64,000 nucleotides of DNA from JAGVGT01 sp963807225 (GTDB lineage: Bacteria; Desulfobacterota; Desulfobulbia; Desulfobulbales; JAGXFP01). The position numbers and the translations under genes were made by a program. Positions 47,082-56,647 of the stretch are shown here, in pieces. The notes under the pieces were generated by a model, which was not told where the DNA came from, did no database searches, and was given only the letters and a program-made list of their open reading frames with translations. The DNA is taken from NCBI GenBank assembly GCA_963807225.1, contig CAWEAD010000010.1, positions 1 through 64,000 of the forward strand, in the 5' to 3' direction. Every line of letters starts with the position of its first letter. Within the stretch, counting starts at the first letter, position 1.

Positions 47082-47823
47082 TCAGCCAAACCGGGCAGCC
47101 TGGGCGGCAACGTGACCTGCCAGAGTTGTGACAAAGGTTTTGAGACCTGTCATCGCCGACAGTTCGGAATATTTCCCCCGGCCAGATGCATTGCGCGTTG
47201 AGGCCATGAGCACGGCGCTTGTGTAGAGCTGTTCCTGCATCAGCTTCTGGCACAATAAGTCATAGCGAGTTAGGTACGAGGCGCCACGGAACTCTTCGAA
47301 GATGGGGAAATGCGGTGATCTGTCCTTGACCGGGGCACGTGACCCCGGCGCATCCTCGACCAGCATAAACCAACCCACAAAGGGCCGAGGTTGTTTTCCG
47401 AAAGCCCCTTCCCGGTAGGCTGTCCAAAAATCGTGAGCTGTGCCTATTGCCTCCTCCGCTCGATTATTACAGTTGTTGCCCGAACGATGGCCCGACTTGA
47501 CTCTTCAACTCAATGGCCAGGATCAGCTCTCCCTGGAGGGTTACCAGTAAATCCCAAAGTTTCGTCGGCCGGAAATACCCGGGCAAGGTCAGTGCTGCCC
47601 GGTTTTGGTGGATCTCGGCATGGGCGAGTCCGTTGGCTCGTACGATGTCAAGCATCAGAGACAGGAACCCGTCCATATTTTTGCCGGCCGTGACTCCGGC
47701 CCGTTCACCCTGGTCGGCTTTGCCGGACTCAATCTGTTTCTGTTTGGCCGCCTCCCGGTTCCCCCAGAAATCCTGCACAGCCAAACGCGCCTTTCGTTCG
47801 TAATCGACCAAGTCAAGAGCCAT
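47082..47823 (-). pseudogene. PaeR7I/XhoI-type type II restriction endonuclease, one frameshift
   Basis: PaeR7I and XhoI recognise CTCGAG. The N-terminal frame has MALDLVDYERKARLAVQDFW, LDIVRANGLAHAEIHQNRAAL, FRPTKLWDLLVT and LILAIELKSQVGPSFG. One inserted base near 47472 breaks it; the next frame continues NNRAEEAIGTAHDFW, FVGWFMLVEDAPGS, YLTRYDLLCQKLMQEQLYTSAVL. The restored size of about 247 residues fits PaeR7I. The start ATG 47823 directly follows the methylase stop (TGAATG on the minus strand). The specificity is inferred from family recognition, not tested. A working methylase must be assumed to protect the host. Confidence 0.85.
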
Positions 47824-49564
47824 TCAATCTCCATTGCCGCCAAGGGCGGCTCGTTCTTCACGACTCAAGCCATACAACTTGAAGGCCGCTTGATTGCATC
47901 TCTCCAAATCCCGCTTAATAGCAGCTTCCGCCAGCTCGATCCGTAAAGTTTCGGGAACCTCAGCCCAGCGAGGAATCCTGATCCGGCGCAGGTACTGGGC
48001 CTGAAACCGGAGGAAGCCGCCCCGCATCCTGGTGGAATAAGTAGCTACAAAGAGTCTGGTGACGGCGGAGAGCAACACGGCCTGCAAGGCCCGCATCTCC
48101 CACTCCCCAGAGGTTACAAAGTAAAGGTTATGGTGGGGGTAAAGCTTGCCGCTCTCGAAAACGATATGCGCCTCGCCTTTGATGTCGGGGATCAGGAGTT
48201 TCGGCATCCCGGCGATGGCCGGGGAGATCCGGTCAATCGTTCGGTACCAGTTGGCCGGTGCCTTCCGGGCACAGTGGCGACCGGCAATCACTTCCCGCCT
48301 CGCCTCCAAATACAGGCTTAGGCGTGGGATAGTTGCGGAGATCGGCCAGACCGCCGCCCTCGGCAAATGGATTGATAACCCCCAGCCCACGCCATTGCAC
48401 TTCACCAGAGGACGATGTCCTTGGTGGTCACCAGGGGCAGTTTGCGGTCCGGTTCGACATCGAGAGCGGCAAAATCTCCGATGAACGCCTGGTCGGCGCC
48501 GGTCGCCACGCCGATGCCCACCTTGCAGCCAGCCTCCTCCAGAGTCGGGAAACTCTGCTCCAGCCGCCGAATCATCGCCATCTGGTCGGTCGGCTTCGAG
48601 CGAGCCAAGGTTCCGCGCCGCTGGTAACACAGGCCAGCTCCCGCACATCTCTCAATTCCCGCCCGATAGCGGAGTGGCGCGCAATACCTCGGCCAACTTT
48701 AGCCAAAGCGGATCGTTCAATGGGGGGGCGATGGGCGATGCGGGTGGGGCCGGGCACTTCCCGGGTGATGATGGTGATGGCCGGGTAGGCGGATACCTCG
48801 GAATGGAAGGCCTGGGTACCGGTCATATCGACCAGGATTTTCAGATGAAAATTTTTGGCCACCAGACGCCGCAATGGCCCTCCGTATCGATTCTTCATCC
48901 AGCGATCGGCGCAGATAAAGCCCAGTGAGCCACCTTTGGCAAGCAGATCAAGCGACCGTTCGATGAACGGCACATAGAGATCGGCCCGGTCGTATATGGT
49001 CTGATAACGGCAGCGATACTCGGCAAGCAGCGGCGCTGGAATCAGCTCCTGCCGCACGTAAGGGGGATTGCCGACTACAAAGTCGAATTGCCCCGGCAAA
49101 GGAACCAGTAGAAAGTCGCCCTGAATCAGCCAGCTATCGGCGAGGGACACCGCCGTTCCCGGCTCGATTCCCTCCCGTTTGAGCAGGTCCACCACCGCCG
49201 CATAGGTGGCATGAAAGGTCTCGCGGTGCAACTCCACCGCCCGGATGGCCTCGCCCAATTCATCCAGAGGTGAGCCAACTTCCTTGGCCGCTCGCCAGGA
49301 GGTAAGCAAGCGTTTGATGGCGGGCAGCAGAAATTCGCCGCCCCCGAACGAAGGCTCCAAAAGCCGCTGCTTGTATAGTGGGTGATCTACCGTGTAGCCA
49401 GCCAAATCCAGGATAAATTCGACAACTTCCGGCCGGGTAAATACAGCACCGCGTGCCTCCAGGTCGCCTCTTTCCGCCAATTCCTCAATAGCGGTACTGA
49501 GAGGAGTCGGGAAGGAGGCCGCGCCGCCACCCAGATAATCAAATGTAAGTTGTCCCGATGCCAA
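47824..49564 (-). pseudogene. PaeR7I/XhoI-type N6-adenine methyltransferase, three or more frameshifts
   Basis: N-terminus from TTG 49564: MASGQLTFDYLGGG, then VFTRPEVVEFILDLAGY, LLEPSFGGGEFLLPAI (SAM motif I) and catalytic NPPY (FDFVVGNPPYVRQEL). ADLYVPFIERSLDLL and GFICADRWMKNRYG follow. A shift near 48605 leads to SKPTDQMAMIRRLEQSFP and VGIGVATGADQAFIGDF. Further indels near 48400 and 48320 reach RLSLYLEARREVIAGRH and PAIAGMPKLLIPDIKGEAH, NLYFVTSGEWEMRALQAVL and RFQAQYLRRIRIP. Whole gene about 580 residues. It precedes the endonuclease on the same strand. In its present reading no single frame covers both catalytic and recognition parts. Confidence 0.85.
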
Positions 49565-49822
49565 AGTTTTACTCGTGTATGGTTTTTTGCTGGAGCTTAC
49601 ACGCGAGCCCGGAAAGATGCAATGTGCTGGATGGACTCTTGCCGGCCAATGGTTTTGTGGGACGGTGTTGCGATTGGAAAGCCTTCTGCCCCAAGCGTAT
49701 CAATAGCAAAAAGTTGATCGGGGGATACGGTATCACGAGAGTCGCCGAAAGATGGTTCGCAGTTTGAGGTGGTTGGTTGGCGGTGAGCTTGCGAACCCCA
49801 ACGTTCACGGAGTTTGGGCGCC

Positions 49823-49854
49823 GTTGGGTTTGATTGCATTCAGCCCAACCTACG
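49823..49854. repeat. REP-like imperfect palindrome
   Basis: GTTGGGTTT and AGCCCAAC face each other around GATTGCATT, matching the widespread word GTAGGTTGGGCTGAATGC read on the other strand. It lies in the 339-base gene-free stretch 49565-49903 between the methylase and the pRiA4b gene. Confidence 0.6.
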
Positions 49855-49903
49855 AGCTTGTATCAATTTCTGGCGGGTTCAGACTTCTTCTATGTTGCCA
49901 TTG

Positions 49904-50518
49904 TCATTGTCCCCCACCCGCGCTCCAACCAAATTGCCGATCCCGGGACCAGCGCTGATATTTCGACAATTCATAATTCACCTTAACGACATCAAACCGC
50001 TCATTGTTAAACACCCCATCATACCAAGGGAAACCGGCGAACCATTCCTTGTATCCCTCATGTTCTGGATGACTGGGGTCTTCGAGTGCGTCACAGAACT
50101 CGTAGTACCCGTGGATACCCCCGACATCCTCGGGTGGGCAGGCCCGGGCACCGTCAAGACACTCAATCATGGAGTGGGATTTCGGGTTAAAATATCGACT
50201 TTCTTCAAGGAATATTGTATGCCTCCAGCTGTCGCCGAAGTCATATATATAGTCAAAGGACCGGCCTTTCTTTCTGATCAGTTCATCCAGCCGGAATTTA
50301 CAGCCCTCCAAACCATCCTCCCTTGATTCAGGATATTCAGTGTACCTTTTTCGCCCGATCGTGAACTCATGGAGATGATAATCCTGCCACCCCATCACGA
50401 TCTGAATTACATCATGGAGCCGATCCAGGGTGATGGTCGCGGGGACCGTAAAACGCCGCCATATCACTGGTTCGATTTCAAGTAGCTCGATTTTCAGCAA
50501 GTAAATTCGTTCATTCAT
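49904..50518 (-). CDS. Plasmid pRiA4b ORF-3 family protein
   Basis: About 204 residues from ATG 50518 (MNERIYLLKIELLEIEPVIW). The family blocks RRFTVPATITLDRLHDVIQIVMGW, HLHEFTIG, DYIYDFGDSWRHTI and the CPPEDVGGIHGYYEF end are clear (PF07929-type). These proteins are common on plasmids and in accessory regions; biochemical role unknown. It is the third accessory gene beside the restriction-modification pair and supports the idea of a transferred segment. Confidence 0.9.
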   Translation of the reverse strand: MNERIYLLKIELLEIEPVIWRRFTVPATITLDRLHDVIQIVMGWQDYHLHEFTIGRKRYTEYPESREDGLEGCKFRLDELIRKKGRSFDYIYDFGDSWRHTIFLEESRYFNPKSHSMIECLDGARACPPEDVGGIHGYYEFCDALEDPSHPEHEGYKEWFAGFPWYDGVFNNERFDVVKVNYELSKYQRWSRDRQFGWSAGGGQ

Positions 50519-50566
50519 GGAATCGTCTCGCAATTATGTTAACCAACCTGCAGAAGTTCGGGGGCA

Positions 50567-50588
50567 GAATTCCGGGGACACAATTCCC
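50567..50588. repeat. REP-like half-palindrome
   Basis: GAATTCCGGGGACACAATTC resembles the arms at 10331-10383 (TTCGGGGACA core). It lies between the pRiA4b gene and the DnaQ-like gene, in 236 bases without a gene. Confidence 0.45.
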
Positions 50589-50754
50589 AGTTATCAGTCA
50601 AGATATTCCAAAAATTATTGCCTTGATATCCATCCCACCTGCAGTTAATCAAACATTCAATTGCATTTCTTACCGTGATTCTCGGGAAAAATCTAACAAA
50701 ACTAGGAGTTGACTTAAATCTGCGTGCGGGGAAGAGTATCTGGCTATTTTCTGC

Positions 50755-51474
50755 TCAGAGGATCTTCCATTTGCGGCCGGCGTGGAGAAAGTCGTGCATG
50801 GTCCGGAAGCCGTGGTCGGCCATTTTTTTGGCCAGGAAGAGGAACAGGTAGGCGGTCTGCATCGAGTCCTGCAGGGCGTTGTGCGCGGTAAAGACGGGAA
50901 GGTTGTAATCTTTGGCCAGGGCGGGCAGAGTATAGGCCCCGGAGATATTGTAGTGATCGTAATAATGGCCGTGCTTGGCCTCGTTGTAGGCCATGGCCAA
51001 GCGCATGGTGTCCAGGTAGGGGGAGCGGATCGGGCCTCCGAGCAGTTTGCTGGCGGCGGCGTTGATGAATTCCAGGTCGAGCCGCAGGTAGTGGCCGATC
51101 AGCACCGCTCCCCCGCAGAACTCGATCAATTCCGGCAGGATTTCCTCGAGCTTTCCGGCTTTGAGCAGCTCCTGGGGCGTGATGCGATGCAGAAGGGTGC
51201 TGGGTGAGTGGAGACGGTTGTCCGGCTTGACCAGAGCGTAGAAGGTCTCGTTGCAGCAGATCTGCAGGTTCCTGATCCTGACCGCGCCGATGGCGATGAT
51301 CTCATCCTGGCTGGAATCGAGACCGGTCAGTTCGGTGTCGAGGACGACCATTTCGTAGTCGTGTAGAGGTAGGTTTTCCCTGAAATCATGAAAGAGCCGC
51401 CGGTTCTCGGCGATCAGAGGATGATATTGCCGGTTCTGGGACTTGAAAAGGTTCAGGATTTTGGCAAGAGCCAT
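50755..51474 (-). CDS. DnaQ-like 3'-5' exonuclease
   Basis: About 239 residues. The DEDDh fold is seen: ExoI as VVLDTELTG (D and E; usual is DTETTG), ExoII around IGHYLRLDLEFINAA, and ExoIII in FTAHNALQDSMQTAYL (His and Asp). The RITPQELLKAGKL loop is as in epsilon-type exonucleases. ATG 51474 lies 15 bases after the DUF294 stop; GTG 51483 is an alternative. Exonuclease plus DUF294 gene pairs often stand near actP in proteobacteria, which ties this operon to the acetate locus 12 kb away. A DNA-repair role is not implied. Confidence 0.85.
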   Translation of the reverse strand: MALAKILNLFKSQNRQYHPLIAENRRLFHDFRENLPLHDYEMVVLDTELTGLDSSQDEIIAIGAVRIRNLQICCNETFYALVKPDNRLHSPSTLLHRITPQELLKAGKLEEILPELIEFCGGAVLIGHYLRLDLEFINAAASKLLGGPIRSPYLDTMRLAMAYNEAKHGHYYDHYNISGAYTLPALAKDYNLPVFTAHNALQDSMQTAYLFLFLAKKMADHGFRTMHDFLHAGRKWKIL

Positions 51475-51489
51475 TGGCCGCACCCAGGC

Positions 51490-53418
51490 TTACTGTTCGG
51501 CAATATGGAACTCCTTGTTGAGGAATTCCTGCAGCCTGGTAATGACCGAAAAGGCCTCTTTCAGGGTCTGGCGCTCCAGGTCGCTCATGTCCTTGGGATT
51601 GATGTGATTGTCCGGCTCCTGTCCGGCTTCCATCATCTGCAGCTGATGGACCAGGCGCAAGTGCATCAGGAACTCGTACGATTCGATCAGCTCCGAGCAG
51701 AGGTCCCGGGGCAGGTAGAGATTGTCGCGCAGCAGGTTGAGCCGGGCCAGGGTGTTGGTCTCGGTGATACCGTGCTTCAGTGACATTAGTCTGGCGAAGT
51801 CGACAATGAAGACCAAGCCCCTGGTTTTGAGGTCGAAAGTGTTCTTGTGCTCCCCGTCTTTTTCGACGATGAAGTTCTTGAAGAATGACAAGGGCGGCCT
51901 CGAGGCCAGGCTGCTCCTGGCCATGTGCAGTTGGAAGAGGTCCGATCTCCTGGCCGTGTCCCTGACCTCTTCCCTGAGCCTGTCCGCCAGTCCGGTGTCC
52001 CCGAACCCGGCCTTGAAATCGAAGAAGATGGTCGAATTCAGGATGCTCTCCGGGGTTGGAGTTTGGCACCACCTGTCGAAGTAACCTTTCCAGATTGAAT
52101 AGGGCTGCCGCCATTTGGGGTTGGAGGCCATGATCTCTCCCGGACAGAGCGGGTAGCCGCATTTGACCAGGTGCTGGATCGCTTTTTCGGCGAACTTCCG
52201 GAAATATTCCTCGACTTCCGCCATCTTCGTCCCGTCTTCCGGCGGGGTGTAGATGATGGCGTTGTCCTGGTCGGTCTTGAAGGTCTGCTCGCGGCGCCCC
52301 TCGCTGCCCATCAAGAGCCAGGCCCAGGGAGCCGGGGCCTGGCCCATCTCCTTGAGCAACAGGGAGAGGAGGCGGTCGAGCACATGGTCGTTTAATACCG
52401 CGATCATCCTAGTGATGTTATTGGCCTTGGCGCCCTCCTCGATCAGCGACCTGACCACCTGGGGGATCTTGAGGGCCAGCGGGTAGAGGCCCTCGATCTG
52501 CCGCTGGGCGAGGATCTCCCTGAACAGGTAGAGTGGCGAGGTCCCCTGGGTGACCATGATGTCATGGGTGGTGATCATCTTGCAGATCTTGCCGTTCTGC
52601 TCGATGGCCAGGTGATGGATCCGGTTCTTGATCATCTGGAGCAGGGCGTCGAAACAGATGGCCTGGCTGGAGATGGTCTGGACCGGTGAGGCCATGATCT
52701 CGGAAACCTTGATGCCGGCGTCCAGGCCGGCGGCCACCACCTTGCTCCTGATGTCCTTGTCGGTGACGATACCGTTGATCTCGCCGTTCGCGCCGGTCAG
52801 GAGCAGGGAGCCGATCATCTTGTCGGACATGATGGTTGCCGCCTCCCTGACCGTGATATCGTCAGGGGCATGGAACAGTCGGCCCTTGGCGATATCGCCG
52901 ACCTGGGCGCTGAACAGGTAGAGGGACCCCTCTGTTCGAGGAGTAATCTTCTGGAGGCGGACCTCCGAGTAGACCAATCCGGCCAGTTTCGCCGACATGG
53001 TTCTCAGGTAGTATTGGGAGGCGGTGGGATTGGATACCAGGAGATCGAGGAAGGCCTGTTTCTCGAAGAGGAAGCAGAAGGTGTCGTCGACCGCCTCGAT
53101 ATTGAGATTGGCCCTGGTCCCCTGGATGATTGGCAATGCCCCGAAATACTCGCCTTCGCCCCGGTAATCCTTAAGCAGCTCTTCTCCCGACTCATCGATC
53201 CGGTAGGACTTGACCCCACCTTTCTGGATAACGTACAGGCAGCAGACCTCCGTTTCACCCTGACGGAAGATCAAGGTCCCTTTCGGGAAGAAGTCGATGG
53301 TGCATTTCCGGGCGAATTTCAGCAGCGAGTCCCGGTCCAGGTCCTTGAAAGGCAACACATGGGAGAGGAAGTCAAGGGCCACTTCCGGCGTGATATCGTT
53401 GATGTTATTTCTGCTCAT
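51490..53418 (-). CDS. Signal protein with cNMP-binding, CBS and DUF294 nucleotidyltransferase domains
   Basis: 642 residues. A cyclic nucleotide-binding-like domain (FPKGTLIFRQGETEVCCLYVI, GEYFGALPI) is followed by two CBS motifs (ITVREAATIMSDKMIGSLLLTG, KVSEIMASPVQTISS). The DUF294 nucleotidyltransferase-like domain shows WLLMGSEGRREQTF and TDQDNAIIY, close to the GlnD-type active site, and the DUF294_C helical region ends the protein. It overlaps the membrane protein stop by 14 bases and is followed by the exonuclease. It is probably a small-molecule-gated regulator; the nucleotidyl transfer activity is inferred from the motif. Confidence 0.93.
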   Translation of the reverse strand: MSRNNINDITPEVALDFLSHVLPFKDLDRDSLLKFARKCTIDFFPKGTLIFRQGETEVCCLYVIQKGGVKSYRIDESGEELLKDYRGEGEYFGALPIIQGTRANLNIEAVDDTFCFLFEKQAFLDLLVSNPTASQYYLRTMSAKLAGLVYSEVRLQKITPRTEGSLYLFSAQVGDIAKGRLFHAPDDITVREAATIMSDKMIGSLLLTGANGEINGIVTDKDIRSKVVAAGLDAGIKVSEIMASPVQTISSQAICFDALLQMIKNRIHHLAIEQNGKICKMITTHDIMVTQGTSPLYLFREILAQRQIEGLYPLALKIPQVVRSLIEEGAKANNITRMIAVLNDHVLDRLLSLLLKEMGQAPAPWAWLLMGSEGRREQTFKTDQDNAIIYTPPEDGTKMAEVEEYFRKFAEKAIQHLVKCGYPLCPGEIMASNPKWRQPYSIWKGYFDRWCQTPTPESILNSTIFFDFKAGFGDTGLADRLREEVRDTARRSDLFQLHMARSSLASRPPLSFFKNFIVEKDGEHKNTFDLKTRGLVFIVDFARLMSLKHGITETNTLARLNLLRDNLYLPRDLCSELIESYEFLMHLRLVHQLQMMEAGQEPDNHINPKDMSDLERQTLKEAFSVITRLQEFLNKEFHIAEQ

Positions 53419-53908
53419 CCCGGTTGTCCGGTTTCTTGGGGATTATGATCCTCTCGGCCTTGGGGAACACCCTGATATACAGGAAACCGGACAGGAGGAT
53501 CATTGCTGCGGTCAGCGACATCTCTAAGGTGTGGTGGTTTTCGGGCTGGAAAAGGGCGATGATCGAAAGGATGAACAGGAACTGGTAGCCGTCCCGGCGG
53601 AAACGGAGAAGTTTTTTCAGCAGATAGATGTTGATGGCTGGCACGACCAGAGCCATGAAGAAGGCCAGGTTGACTCCGCTGATGGCTGCCGCACCCCAGA
53701 GTTTCATCAGGGTCATGATAACCAGGATGGCACTCAAGAGCAGGTGAAGGGCGAGGTATTTCCGGCGTTTAGCCAGGCTGGGGAACTCGTTGAGGAGATA
53801 TGCCAGTTCCTCACGGTCCTCGGTATCCTTCAGGCTGTTCCAGATTGTCTTTCCGTTGCCGCCTTCCTTGAGGAGGAGGTCGATCTTTTTATCCAAAGTG
53901 TCGGTCAT
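53405..53908 (-). CDS. Membrane protein of the DUF294/exonuclease operon
   Basis: 167 residues with four membrane segments (YLALHLLLSAILVIMTLMKL, AISGVNLAFFMALVVPAINI, YQFLFILSIIALF, LTAAMILLSGFLYIRV) after a 50-residue soluble N-terminus. Its stop lies inside the DUF294 start (14-base overlap), so the products are coupled. No recognised family. It may place the DUF294/exonuclease pair at the membrane, possibly near the transporter; this is speculation. The 290 bases upstream hold no gene I can support. Confidence 0.7.
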   Translation of the reverse strand: MTDTLDKKIDLLLKEGGNGKTIWNSLKDTEDREELAYLLNEFPSLAKRRKYLALHLLLSAILVIMTLMKLWGAAAISGVNLAFFMALVVPAINIYLLKKLLRFRRDGYQFLFILSIIALFQPENHHTLEMSLTAAMILLSGFLYIRVFPKAERIIIPKKPDNRDEQK

Positions 53909-54198
53909 GGGATCAGCTGGCTATTCTCTTTAGGTTTCAATCCTGAGACGGTCATTCCGGAGTCTCACAGTCTCGCTTACCTGCCCGATACCTGCCTTGC
54001 ACAGTGCCTTGCAGCGGGGGCCTGAGTGTTCACGAATAGCATTTCCCGGCGTGATTTTCAATCGACAAAGCAATCAGGACTGAGTTCTCCGTCCTTAAAG
54101 GGAATTTTTCCATGTCGGAGCCTACTCGATCAGGTATATTCAGCTCATCGTGACGGTTTTTCCGATTTTCTCGCGCCGGGTTCAATACATCAATAAAT

Positions 54199-55380
54199 AT
54201 GTTCAGATATCTCATATTCATCTTTATCCTGCCATTGTTCACGGTCTTTACTGCCCCCGTTCCGGTTGATGCCGGCCAGGAGTGCCGGGCGGTGGCCATC
54301 GAACTTCGAGCGCTGTTGGCTGACGACCTGGACGGTGCCGGCCTCTCCGAGGCGGTTGCCGCCAGTCTCGATTATCTTGCCAGGGTTCCCAGTAACCGCC
54401 GATATAGCTTCTGCGACCGGCAATATACGGCTGCCGATCTCAGGCAGGCCCTGTCCGAATTCGCTCAAATCTGGGGGAGGTTCGGGGCTACCCCGGAATT
54501 CTACCGGCAAGTGGCCGACCATTTCGAGTTGCTGGCGGTCCAACAAGAGGGGCAGCCGCCGGGACGGCTCATGGCTACCGGTTATTTCGAGCCGCTGGTC
54601 GAGGGCTCTTTGCTGCGGCAGGCGCCATTTCTCTATCCGCTTTACCGGGTGCCGACCGATCTGGTCAACCGGGACGGAATCGTAGGTCGGCTCGAGAATG
54701 ACAGATTGGTGCCCTACTGGACCAGGAGCGAGATTGAAGAAGGAAATCTCTTGTCCGGTCTGGAGCTGGTCTTTCTTGATGACCCGATCGCGGCCTTTAT
54801 CCTTCAAGTGCAGGGTTCGGGGCGGGTCCGGCTGCGGGACGGCTCGATCCGTCCGATACTCTTCGGGGCCAAAAATGGCCGGCCATATCGCAGTATCGGC
54901 CGGCTCCTGGTCGACCGGGGTGAAATGGATCTGGAGCAGGTAAACCTGCCGGCCATTATCGACTATCTGCATGCCCACCCCGATCAGCGCCGGGAAATTC
55001 TGAGCCACAACGAATCGTTCGTGTTTTTTCGCTGGGGCGAAGAAGGAAGGCCGGGCCCCTTGGGGAATCTGGGGGCACCACTTACCGCCGGGCGTTCGGT
55101 GGCCCTCGATCAAGGGATTTATCCACCCGGAGCTCTGGTATTGCTGCAGACCAGGAAACCGCTCTTCAACGGGCAGGACGAATTAGTCGGTTGGGCGCCC
55201 TTGAATCGCCTGGTCCTCAACCAGGACACCGGTTCGGCCATACGCGGGAGCGGGCGGGTCGACCTCTTTCTGGGCTTCGGCGCCAGGGCGAGGATCGCTG
55301 CCGGCCTGATGAAGACGCCCGGACAGCTCTATCTGCTCATGAAAAAGAAACAGTTGCCTGCAGCATCCGGTTTTAGGTAA
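54199..55380 (+). CDS. mltA: Membrane-bound lytic murein transglycosylase A
   Basis: 393 residues. A signal sequence (LIFIFILPLFTVFTAPVPVDA, cut near residue 25) is followed by MltA domain features (MATGYFEPLVEGS, YPLYRVPTDLV, PYWTRSEIEEGNLL) and the 3D domain with QDTGSAIRGSGRVDLFLGFG, containing the catalytic Asp region. No lipobox cysteine is apparent at the cleavage site. It cleaves glycan strands in the periplasm. ATG 54199 is the first in-frame start; no strong ribosome site. It is followed by pilT after 54 bases. Confidence 0.93.
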   Translation: MFRYLIFIFILPLFTVFTAPVPVDAGQECRAVAIELRALLADDLDGAGLSEAVAASLDYLARVPSNRRYSFCDRQYTAADLRQALSEFAQIWGRFGATPEFYRQVADHFELLAVQQEGQPPGRLMATGYFEPLVEGSLLRQAPFLYPLYRVPTDLVNRDGIVGRLENDRLVPYWTRSEIEEGNLLSGLELVFLDDPIAAFILQVQGSGRVRLRDGSIRPILFGAKNGRPYRSIGRLLVDRGEMDLEQVNLPAIIDYLHAHPDQRREILSHNESFVFFRWGEEGRPGPLGNLGAPLTAGRSVALDQGIYPPGALVLLQTRKPLFNGQDELVGWAPLNRLVLNQDTGSAIRGSGRVDLFLGFGARARIAAGLMKTPGQLYLLMKKKQLPAASGFR

Positions 55381-55434
55381 GATTCCCCTTCGATAATTGT
55401 CAGCGTCAGACCCTGCTCAAGCAAGGAAGGAACC

Positions 55435-56610
55435 ATGAAAAAGCCAGATGTCGATTACTGGATCAACTGCATGCTCGAATCCAATGAGCATGTTTCAGAT
55501 CTGAATGTCACTCCCGGCAAACCGTTACAGGTGGAGGCGTCGGGGGTTATGCAGGCAGTTGAGGTTCGCCCGGAGATCAAGTCTCTGACCCCGTTTCAGG
55601 CCGAAGTCTTCGCCTTGACCATGATCAATGGCGACAAGCGGCTGCTCGCCGACCTGGTGCGCACCGGTTCCTGCGACCTTTCCTATAGCATTGGGCAGGA
55701 TGTGCGTTTCCGGGTTAATATCTTTTCCGGTCGGCGCCAGTTTTCCACGGTACTGCGAAAGCTGGAAACCCGGATCCCCAGCATCGACGAATTGAATCTG
55801 CCGCCAGCCCTGCATCGAATCCACAAGGAAAAGAACGGTCTGATCCTGGTTACCGGTGCCACCGGTACCGGTAAATCAACCACCCTGGCGGCAATTCTCG
55901 ACGAGGTCAACAACGATATGGCCGTCCATGTCGTCACTTTGGAAGACCCGATCGAATATTCCCATGAGCACAAGAGAGCCACTTTCAACCAGCGGGAACT
56001 TGGAGTCGATTTCGATTCTTTCACCGATGGTCTGCGGGCCGCCCTGCGGCAAGCCCCCAAGGTCATACTGGTCGGCGAAATGCGCGATCGGGAAACCATG
56101 GAAATCGGTTTGACCGCGGCGGAAACCGGCCATGTGGTAATGAGTACTCTGCATACGGTGGATTCGGGCCAGACCATCAACCGTATTCTCGGCATGTTCG
56201 AGTTGGAAGAGCAGGCCCAGATCAGAAACCGGCTGACCGATACCGTCCGTTGGATAGTCTGCCAACGACTGTTGCCAAAAATCGGCGGCGGGCGAGTGGC
56301 GGCGGTGGAAATTCTCTGCGTTAATCTGCGGATCAAGGAGTTGATCCTGAATGGCGAAACTGAAGAGAAGACCTTTTACGACATCATCGCCGACGGGGCT
56401 CCGGCGGGGATGATCACCTTTGATCAGCATATCCTTAAGCACTACCAGGATGGCTTAATAACCGAAGAGACCGCCATCGGCTACAGTTCAAAGCGCAGTG
56501 TGGTGGCTCGCGGGTTAGACCAGATCAAGGCGGCCCGGGGTGAATCTACCACTGCCATCAAGGGGCTGGGCATGGAGCAGATCGATAAGAATTACCGCTC
56601 AGGTTTCTAA
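55435..56610 (+). CDS. pilT: PilT/PilU-type retraction ATPase
   Basis: 391 residues. Type IV pilus retraction motor family. Features: N-terminal domain with VTPGKPLQVEASGVM; Walker A GATGTGKST (about residue 143); Asp box and Walker B region DPIEYSHEHKRATFNQRELG and KVILVGEMRDRET; His box ETGHVVMSTLHTVDSGQTINRIL. The AIRNLIRE end of PilT is not seen; the tail has ARGESTTAIKGLGMEQ, closer to PilU-like variants. AAGGAAGGA precedes ATG 55435. No other pilus genes are visible except the downstream c-di-GMP-related genes. Confidence 0.93.
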   Translation: MKKPDVDYWINCMLESNEHVSDLNVTPGKPLQVEASGVMQAVEVRPEIKSLTPFQAEVFALTMINGDKRLLADLVRTGSCDLSYSIGQDVRFRVNIFSGRRQFSTVLRKLETRIPSIDELNLPPALHRIHKEKNGLILVTGATGTGKSTTLAAILDEVNNDMAVHVVTLEDPIEYSHEHKRATFNQRELGVDFDSFTDGLRAALRQAPKVILVGEMRDRETMEIGLTAAETGHVVMSTLHTVDSGQTINRILGMFELEEQAQIRNRLTDTVRWIVCQRLLPKIGGGRVAAVEILCVNLRIKELILNGETEEKTFYDIIADGAPAGMITFDQHILKHYQDGLITEETAIGYSSKRSVVARGLDQIKAARGESTTAIKGLGMEQIDKNYRSGF

Positions 56611-56647
56611 GCCGGTTTCCCGTAGCGCTTAATTTGGAGAGAAAAAT

